A stretch of DNA of 64,000 bases, taken from positions 45,075,505 through 45,139,504 of the forward strand of contig OX439047.1 in the NCBI GenBank assembly GCA_949317995.1, written 5' to 3'. Positions within the stretch are counted from its first letter, which is position 1, and each line of letters begins with the position of its first letter. Position numbers and translations under genes: made by a program. The notes under the pieces were generated by a model. That model saw only the letters and a list, made by a program, of their open reading frames with translations. It made no database searches and was not told the DNA's origin. Of this stretch, positions 55,917 through 64,000 are shown one piece after another. This DNA comes from Acholoe squamosa (Eukaryota > Annelida > Polychaeta > Phyllodocida > Polynoidae).

Positions 55917-58900
55917 TTGTTGCAAATGACATTATTCAAATAAGTGTGCTACAGGTTGAATAACTAATTTTGACATTTATTTGTGTTTTTGATGCCTTGC
56001 ATCTAATCCCGATTTACACAATTTACAGTCAGGTAACACCATATGCAATGACCACTGTTAACCTTGTTAAGACAACACTAACATGAGGTGAATCTCAGGT
56101 GAGGCCATTGTGCCCACTACTCTATTATTCATAGCTTCATTTTACCAAGGCACCATAGGCTGATGAGGGACAGTGTGTCACCTGCCAAGACTGCCTGAAC
56201 ACCAGAATGCCTTAACCTGAGCTGACACCATCCCATTTAGGGGCCCACATGTATAAGAAGGAGTTGCAGCTGCCATGATTCACCTATTATCACCCATGGG
56301 GCATGTAATGCTGGGAGTTCTATCACACTAATGCATCTGTTCACATTTAGCTCCTTATTAGTTGCATAACCACACCAAGGCCAATGATCAACTCGCACCA
56401 TCCCTACCGCCCAGTCCTTGATTATATGCATAAAGGATGCTGGCTTGTATTATTCCAGTGGTCTATGAATGTATATATGGATTTCTTTCTCATCAATAGC
56501 ATCCTTTTAAGTGACTCAGACTCCCTAGAAACACTAAAGAACTCTCCTTCTATAGCATTTGCCTAGAGGGGATGTGACCTAAAGCCAACTATATTGTGAT
56601 AGAAGAAGCAATCATACAAGGGTCTTAGCTGTCATTTCTGTACATTATATATTCCAGGCATAAGGGTATACAAGCTTAGGTCTTTAACCTTTCCTACACA
56701 ATAATCACCCACAAAGATGAATTGAGTACTGATGGCTATGTCATTATAAACATGAAACCCACTGGCACCGTAGGGAGATCTGGCAGTATCAGCAGGAAAA
56801 ATAATTCTATGAGCACAGGTCCCATACATGTATACAAATCATGCATACTGACAAACTATTAGGAGAGTGAAACTGGGATCTCATGTCTGCACAAAATTGA
56901 TAGGTTTTCCCTCTATTCTAATGGAATGGTTACTTGTGCTCTGTGGAAGATGGTATGTCCATGGATAGATCCGGATTTGACCCCTTAAATGATAGAGCTG
57001 AGTTTTTCGTAAACTGATGTTATGAGTAGTAAAGTACCTGTAGTCATTCCCTGAGCTGGTTAGCAGTGAGGGTTCACTGACAAGTGATGATCAGGATTGG
57101 CACCAGTTACACCCTGCACTAGTCAAAAGTGGGTTTTGTGTTTCACAGATTCAAGCAATTCAATATTACATCATAGATTTAAGAAGGGATGGGCCATTTT
57201 CAGACCCCTGTTGCGGCTCTCAAACCCATGAGGCTGCTTATTTGCACAAAAGAAACGTTTTTTTAAATATTCTGTAAAAAAGTTTTTGTTTTTAGGTTGA
57301 TAAAAACCTTTTTGACATAAAGAAATGAAACTGACAAACGTTGGATGGTACTTACTCGATTATGATGTGTTACAAATAGAACACATCTGCCATATGTAAA
57401 ACCACAGCTGGATTTCCTAGACAGCTGATGTCCATCTGGGCATGGCAAAGGAAATACTTTGCAGGGTGATAGGCTTATCATCAAGCCTTTTGGGAGCTAT
57501 TTCCTTCAGTTATAAAATCAATAATCATATGGCACAGAGATTTATTGATCTTACATCCATAGGTGGCATAAGCGTGGTAAGGTACGACCGGGTTCAAAAA
57601 CATAGTCTATTCCAGGAACAAAGGGGGGAAAAGGGAAGCCCCTTTAAAAGTCCCATTGCAAAGATGAACTGCTTAGCATCTGAAATAGTTCATAGCTCTG
57701 GATTGGGTATTTCTCTTGGTACAAAGCCTGGACTAATTATTTCGTCCCCACAGCATTCCCTACACCTGATGATGTATTACACCATAGAGGACACCTTTAG
57801 AGTTAATATTTGAAGGCAAAAATCAGGAGGGCATTAGCACTGTTAAGAAATTCCTTTCAGCTCGACTTTAATGTCGGTCAGTGTTTCTGAATGCAAAAGT
57901 GTTTGAGTTGAAAACATTACAAGTGTTCATTTAAACTATGTGAGTTGATAAGAAAATATTTGACAGCACAAAAACTTTGACTTTTTATCTTTGGGTCTCA
58001 GATGCCAGATACATCTGAGAGCATAAAATCCCCACATACCACACACCTTCCTCCCACATTATCAATCCACGACAATTGATGATGGTAATTAGTTAACGGA
58101 CTCCGATGGGTACAGCCCTACAACTGCACAGGCATTCACTCAATGAGTTGGTAATTGGTGCCACTTGAATGGGTGCAATTGTAACACATTAGGAAATACC
58201 AGAGTCAGCTCTTTCACATTACTGGCAGTGTGCTTCTCTGCAGCTGGCTTCTGGTCCCACTAAAACAGTGATAGCAGTATAAACAAATGACCATTTGGCT
58301 CAGTGTCTGGTCACACAGGACCGCCACCATGTGGGAGGAGATAAGGCAACCTCATCTGGATAGGGGCAGTCTCCCTGAAAACAATGGGGGCTGCCTCCTC
58401 TGTCCACTATCCTGCCTCTGATATGACTCAAATGATTACCTTGCTTACTGGTCCGAAATTGGTGTCCTATATCCTGCCTCAAGGGTGTACATCCTAAAAG
58501 TGCCAGATAAGGACCGTAAAAAAGATATTAAAAAAATAGATTAGGCATCAAAATGCCTTCTTTTACTCCAGGAATTGGACACTTATCCCTGGTGGGCACC
58601 CCTCGTTTGTGGCAAAAATCACCGTCTGCCAAGTCCTGTAACTATTGGCAAAACGGTTGTTGCCTTTCCTGCACCGAAAGCCTTAGATGTTGTTTTGGAA
58701 ATAATTCTAAATAACATGACTTCTAATAGCCATTACTCCTTCTGGATTGACGGTTCTTTTCTTCAATGTGTAAAGAATCACTATTACAAAAGGGACCTGT
58801 AGGATGAGAATATGAATTAGGAAGCACTGATTTATCATTGATTTTCAACAATCAGAAGGTATGACATCACTGGATAACATCTGATGTTATATCACTGTCA

Positions 58901-59725
58901 ATCTCTACCTATGGCAGCGGTGCTGCATTGAATTGAATTCTTCAAGTCAACATGTTTACTTCCTATCTATTTGTACATTAAGATAAAATGTCTATTTTTC
59001 CACAAAATGTTGCCTTTCACCTACTTTTGGCATGCCTGCAATAGGAAATGTGAAATGCTGCCACATTCAAATCTTTAGATAAGGTCACTCTATGGTATTA
59101 CCTCTTGCTTACTCTGCATCTTCCAACTGTCCTCTAAATGTCAAAGACAATCATGTAACTGAGATATGAATTCAAGCCGCTAACCCAACCAGAGAGAGAG
59201 ACAGAGAGAGATACAGAGGGAGAGAGAGTAACTCAGTTTTGCATCAGGAAGAACGTCTATGAAATAAGGGACAATGTGGTGATGATACTTGAAATGCCAT
59301 TATAATTCAATGGCTGCCAACCTGAGTTAGTTTGAATTTGGACCAAGAGACTTTAATGGGTGTCCCCAGTAAGGCTTAATGATGGGGTAATCCTAATCAG
59401 CCTTGTGGACACTTAGTCACCCGCCTTTAGCTCGCAGGTGATCGTGAAATCCCCTGCTTGGAGGTGGGTGATGATTCACTGAGTTCCTGCTTGAGGGCAG
59501 TGATGGAGGAGAGTCATAGCAGTGATGGTGGGGTGCAATTGGGTCATGAGGTCATGACTTCACAGCTGCAATGGCGGTGGCTATTGGCCATCCGTCAGGC
59601 GCCAGTGTGCAGTGATAGTGGGATTTAACTAAATAATCATACTCCAAGAGCTTATGTGACCAGATGAGGGAAAACATGCCTCAAGGGGGAAAGTGGCTTT
59701 AAAGTTTAAGTTACAGGCTTTAAAA
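55917..59725. other. Spacer, nothing recognised
   Basis: Includes a short GA/CAGA run at 59190-59230. Frames at 57442-57813 (123 codons) and elsewhere lack any domain or splice context. Confidence 0.45.
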
Positions 59726-59729
59726 TGAG

Positions 59730-60010
59730 ATATCTTGAGCTAAGCTATAACAGGTAGAAATGTGATGTTTTTATCATAAAATCACTTATAGAGGGATTTA
59801 TTTTCGGTTCTGAGTTCCTTATGATATTTCCAAATCATTTGTGACAAAAATGTTCCAATTCGGAATAATGGAGTAGTTTCCATGACAACCAGAAACTGCC
59901 AAATATGCCAATTTCCCATGTTTCCATGGCAACCAATGTTCCTTTTGCATTCAAAAATGAAATGTTTTCATTGGAAATAAAATAATTCTGATATTCAGGT
60001 AGACTCTTCA
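59730..60010 (+). repeat. Dispersed repeat family M, copy 4 (diverged, partial)
   Basis: Carries two palindrome-like sites, GTTTCCATGACAAC at 59876-59889 and GTTTCCATGGCAAC at 59920-59933, in a setting similar to the other copies (TTATCATAAAATC; TTGCATTCAAAAATG). The CCCCCTGG block is not visible. Confidence 0.6.
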
Positions 60011-60229
60011 TTATGGGGAGCTTACATGACAGATCTTAATAGAGCAAAATTATTATATTACATGGCCTCACACCTACAGTGCAACCTGTTTCTGACAGAC
60101 ATCAAGTAAGAGTAAGAAAGTCTGTCACTACATGCTAGAGCAATATCAACACCATCAATATTCATAGCTACAAGAGCAGTTGATCAACTTGTAACCTATA
60201 GCGTTAACCTACATGCTGCACATTTTTTA

Positions 60230-60730
60230 TCATCCATGTTCTTTGCAATTTAGGAAAGCCACATTGGGAGCATATAGAGAGGTCACACCACTCCTGTTGC
60301 TGGACAGGCTTTTCACACACAGCATCGGATATTGCTGTTGAAGTCTCCCATGGTGAGGCTTGATGTAAAATTTGGGAACCTCATTAAGCTAGCACCAACC
60401 CTCCTACGAGACCTTATAAGGTCACCTAGCATCCCCACCTAGCATCCCCTCAGCTACTCCTACCTTATTGATATAATCCTATGTTCCCAGCAAGTTGCCA
60501 CACTTGTGGATTCAAAACGTAACCATGGCCATGGAATTGAGGTAGACACACCATTTTTGGAGGGTCTTTGCTAGTAATAGGAGCAGTTTTTATTCCATTA
60601 CCTTTTGCACAATTATAAAGTGACTGCTGAGAAAAGTGCTGAGGGTGATTGCGTACTGTTGTATGTGGTTCCTCACTTACAAATATGAGCTGATCACTAA
60701 CATTTCTGATCAGAAATATTATTTATAAGC
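60230..60730 (+). repeat. Tandem segmental duplication, unit C, part alpha
   Basis: CACATTGGGAGCATATAGAG (60260) and AATAGGAGCAGTTTTTATTCC match units A and B, more diverged. Confidence 0.6.
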
Positions 60731-60959
60731 AATATTGCTGTATGGGACACTGGGAAGTAAGATACAGTGTCAAAATCGTTTCCAAGGATTTAAGAGGCAT
60801 ATAATGCCTAGATGACGACCCTTCTGGTTCTTACAGTGAGCAGATCCCAAAGTCCCCATGCCCCTGGTAACTGTTCTGGAAAATGGGGCTTTGGTCAGAG
60901 GAAAAGAAGTAGATTTGCCTAAAAATGATCGGGATGTCCAGTCAGCCAAACACTGCTCC

Positions 60960-61045
60960 AAACGTGAGCAGCTGATTTGCAGGCCTGTGTGATTTCCAGC
61001 TGACTGCAGCAACATTATGTTGGTGAGCTGCAGAGACATCAATAG
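60960..61045 (+). repeat. Unit C, possible part beta
   Basis: GATTTGCAGGCCTGTGTGAT then CAGCTGACTGCAGCAACATT resembles the GATTTGCAAGACTGCAG ... GGCTGCAGCAGCATT block of copies 1 and 2. A weak match. Confidence 0.4.
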
Positions 61046-61166
61046 TGTCGCCCCCTAGTGTAAAGAGATACTACCCCCTTTATACTTTCTGGGAATCCGC
61101 ACATGGTTAACATACCACATGGACATATCGGTAGAAGATTACCCCAAATTCACATTCCAGCGAACA

Positions 61167-61493
61167 ATGGCCCTAGCAGGCCACAAATTGACTATTCGTA
61201 CAGGGATCCCTGTATTTGTATAGGTAACTGAAAAAATAAACAATCCTAGGGCCCAAAGATGTTGCATGGGGTGCTCTGGATATGCAGGGTCATGGAAAAA
61301 TTTCTATATTTATTCCTGATTTTTAAAATAAAAGGAGTCAATACCTATTTGAAGATCCCCTTTTACCCGAAAGACACCAATTTAACGCAGAATTGACTTT
61401 TGATTCTTCTCTTGAAAGAAAAAGACTGATCAATGCAGCATACATAGCTATTGACTGTACGAAAAGTCAATTTGTGGCCTGCTAGGGCCATTC
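61167..61493. mobile_element. 327-bp TIR element
   Basis: ATGGCCCTAGCAGGCCACAA at 61167 and its inverse ending at 61493 match for about 37 bp, to CGTACAG. Non-autonomous; superfamily and target duplication unclear. Confidence 0.82.
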
Positions 61494-62509
61494 TGCCCTC
61501 TAGGTTTCGCTGCATATATGGCCTGGATTCAGGAAATTAGTTTACTTTTTCCTGTATAAACTTATTTACGGGGATAATGTAGGACAATGCATGATTAGCT
61601 GCAAAGATAACTCACTGCTCTTGTAAAGTGCCCGGACCTTTAGCCATTCTGTGACCCCAAGCATCTATATTAGATGAAGGGCAGACCTGACCCTGTATAA
61701 GCTGTTCCCATGATATATGATATTCCTCCGTCATATCTTTTCACCAGCCACTCCATTTGCCACTAGGCATCTTCATTAGCATCTACTTCCCAAAGGCACA
61801 TCGGCAGTCTGGGTCGCACTGGGTAGCCATCGTTTTCTATCAGCCCAACCATCTCCAATGTAAAAGTTCCACCAAAGGTGCATTGTACATTGACCATTCT
61901 CAGTCAGGACCTGACTCAAATTTGTGGGTAAAAACGCTTTAGACAGCTGCATTAAAGCAGGAACCCTCATGAGGGCCTGAATTCAAGTTCATAATGCTCG
62001 GCATAAATCTGTAAGATTGATCATACAACACAACTGGTATTGTAAACTGGGAAAAAAACAGTTTTGAGTAATCAAGACAATAACTGATGTGGTACAGTGG
62101 AAAACTAAAAATACATGTCCAGCTTTCTGTAAATAATAGGATTTTAAATTAGCAACATACATTGCTAAGATAAGGTAAGGGAGGAGACATTCGGTCGCTT
62201 GATGAAAGCATTGCAGAAATTTTGTAAAGATGAGTTATGATTGCAGAGACAAAAAAAAATTGATCAAGTTCTGAAAAAAAACCCCGCAAACTATGTAATA
62301 AAAAGCACCTTGTTCAGCGAGCGTAATTCCATAAATATATAATTCAGATATGAGAAACGTACCTTGTTTACACGATCTCCTGAATCTCATTGGTTGCATT
62401 TCACAGAATACCAGTAGTTTAAACTCTGTTGTACAAACACCTGACACCTGCATAGTATTATACAAATAGCTATGATATAAATATTATAAAGGAGGGATGG
62501 AGGTGAAAG
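61494..62509. other. Spacer, nothing recognised
   Basis: No supported feature. Confidence 0.45.
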
Positions 62510-62790
62510 GCAAATAGAAGGTAATGAAATCTAATTCAAACATTAACGAGAAAATGAGTAGAAAAGTAGTACTCTAGATATTAAATTCATAGCAATTATA
62601 TCACTGTTGAACTGAATGCAAAACCATTGTACAGTTTGTTGCTATGATTCACATGTGTATTCCAGTACCCTCTGTACTAACTGCAAGCATGATCAACACA
62701 TCTCTCATGTGGCTAAGGTATGCTATGGAGCCTTACCCAGGTATTGGATGCTGCTACCTAAATTCAATGATAACCTTGGGCTGGGCATAA
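62510..62790 (+). repeat. Tandem segmental duplication, unit C, part gamma
   Basis: GAAATCTAATTCAAACATTA, AATGCAAAACCATTGTACAG and CATGTGGCTAAGGTATGC match 51260-51470 in unit B. Confidence 0.7.
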
Positions 62791-63474
62791 TTTTGGGGTC
62801 TCTATAGCAGACTCAAAATCTCTTTAGAGATAATAATGATATACATTGGTCATGGCGGCTGTTGTCCATTAATTATCTCAAACAACCTTGTTGCAGGTCT
62901 TTACCCCTAACTTACTCTTTACCTCCAGTTTATGGGGGAGATTATAAGTATACTATTTGTCAACAAAACTAATTCAATATTACTTTGGATTTTTAGAAAC
63001 AAATGCACATTGCATTCAATATAGATATTGGAAGGTCCTCAGGAAGTATATAAGTATATGCACACAATCATGTAGAAAGGTCAATGGCAAGCTTCCCAAG
63101 ACCGGGCAGAAAGCTTGATTAATACACACATAAATGATCGAAGCTGTTGCATATACACTGAAAAAAATAATCTTCAAAATCTTAGTCAGATGTCAGTCAA
63201 AAAGGGTAACTTTCTAACAAGAATTAGTCAAAAGCATGCGCCTATGTATCCAAGTTTTTCTTAGTAAAATATGACTAACTGTTAGTCAAAGGGACCACCT
63301 TCTTTTGGTTTGCCTCAATTTGACTGCTGGCTCATAGACCATCTCGATGACCTACTTTGGTTTATACCTGTCCTAAACCTAGGATGAGGCTTACAGTCAG
63401 GGCATATCCAGAGACATACCTCAGACACTAGGTTTAATGGTAGGATTTGGTTTTGAAAATGTGTGGGCAGATGA
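62791..63474. other. Spacer with a MITE-like terminus
   Basis: TACACTGAAAAAAATAATCT at 63154 is followed by repeated TTAGTCA/AGTCAAA motifs; no right end was found. Confidence 0.45.
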
Positions 63475-63910
63475 GGAGAAAGGTCCCTCCCTGTGGGATT
63501 TTTAGTACTGGGTTTGGCCACTAGGGGAGATACAAAGGCTACAAATGTGAGAAATAGGCAAAAAACTGGTCTTAGGTACTTTTTACACAGAAAAAGGTAA
63601 TTTTCTCAAAAATGTTCTATTTTCACTTATTTCCTCTATATTTGGAAGGTAAATGGAAAGTTTTGAATGCAAAACAAGGCCTAAATAAGGGTTCTCATAG
63701 AAATGTGTTGCCATGACAACAAGAGAACATTCCAAATAGAAAAAGAAAATGACATTAGTCCATAGAAAGATTCACAGGGATTTTAATGCTGAAAACCGCA
63801 CATAGATACCATTTCTACATCCAATGTTATGGCCAAATGTATGGAAAGCACTGGTCATTTATCAATAGATTATTTAAATCATTATGCTAATTAGATGCAG
63901 GATTTAATCA
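63475..63910 (-). repeat. Dispersed repeat family M, copy 5 (inverted)
   Basis: The inverse order of copy 1 is visible: GGGATTTTTAGTACTGGG, CCACTAGGGGA at 63518-63528, GTTGCCATGACAAC at 63707-63720, and TTATGCTAATTAGATGC near the end. Diverged. Confidence 0.72.
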
Positions 63911-64000
63911 AACCCATGAATGACAGAACTTATTGGCTGTATTGATATGGTTATGTCATTCAATGTTCATTAAGCCATATCTCCGGGACCGAAAGGGCTA

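Noticed and set aside
57442-57813. 123-codon plus-strand frame
   Set aside because: No recognisable domain, no codon or splice support, single copy in the window.

Overview
This window reads as animal (invertebrate metazoan) nuclear DNA. It is AT-rich, has no prokaryotic gene packing, is full of microsatellites, tRNA-derived sequences and DNA-transposon remnants, and carries animal-type retroelements. The species cannot be named from the sequence. No complete host gene is recognised. The only candidate host exon is a short CpG-rich open segment ending in a consensus splice donor at 19957-20038.

Left end (1-4209): the 3' part of an apparently intact tyrosine-recombinase retrotransposon of the Ngaro/PAT type. 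It has a Gag with CCCH and zinc-knuckle motifs, a reverse transcriptase/RNase H Pol, an overlapping tyrosine recombinase, and the split direct repeats B1-A2-B2, with a CRE/TATA promoter in A2. B1 and B2 differ at one base in 170, so the copy is young. Gag and Pol share one reading frame interrupted only by a single TAG.

4210-29100: non-coding sequence with transposon debris. It holds TTAA-flanked piggyBac-type MITEs (5261, 8440, 16211), TIR elements (19485, 23798), a hAT-like MITE (25207), a cluster of degenerate tRNA-like sequences (18450-19450), and a directly duplicated 253-bp unit containing a foldable tRNA-like cloverleaf (25853, 26371). The first copies of two repeat families that recur inverted tens of kilobases away are also here.

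29100-36290: a 69-bp micro-MITE, SINE-like heads, a broken LINE reverse transcriptase (29874-31490), a frameshifted unidentified long reading frame behind a CRE-bearing upstream region (32832-35215), and a hAT-type non-autonomous element filled with degenerate tandem repeats (35224-36290).

36290-64000: AT-rich spacer, then a region where homologous segments recur in the same order near 41-46 kb, 48-51.5 kb and 60-62.8 kb, which I read as decayed tandem segmental duplication. A related segment lies at 20.2-21.7 kb. The copies differ by insertions, so empty and filled sites can be compared. These insertions include an 882-bp CACTA-like element with 2-bp target duplication, a second 69-bp micro-MITE with ATAT duplication, a LINE tail and a foldback MITE. 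Also here are a 10-bp-period array of AGGTCA half-sites (42541-43190) and a second, decayed minus-strand tyrosine-recombinase retroelement (52310-53662).

A repeat family with at least five members (4.6, 9.5, 47.5, 59.8, 63.5 kb) carries a conserved GTTGCCATGGCAAC-like palindrome. Four of its members also carry a CCACCAGGGGGC-like core. These resemble RFX X-box and CTCF motifs and are the most interesting regulatory signal in the window.
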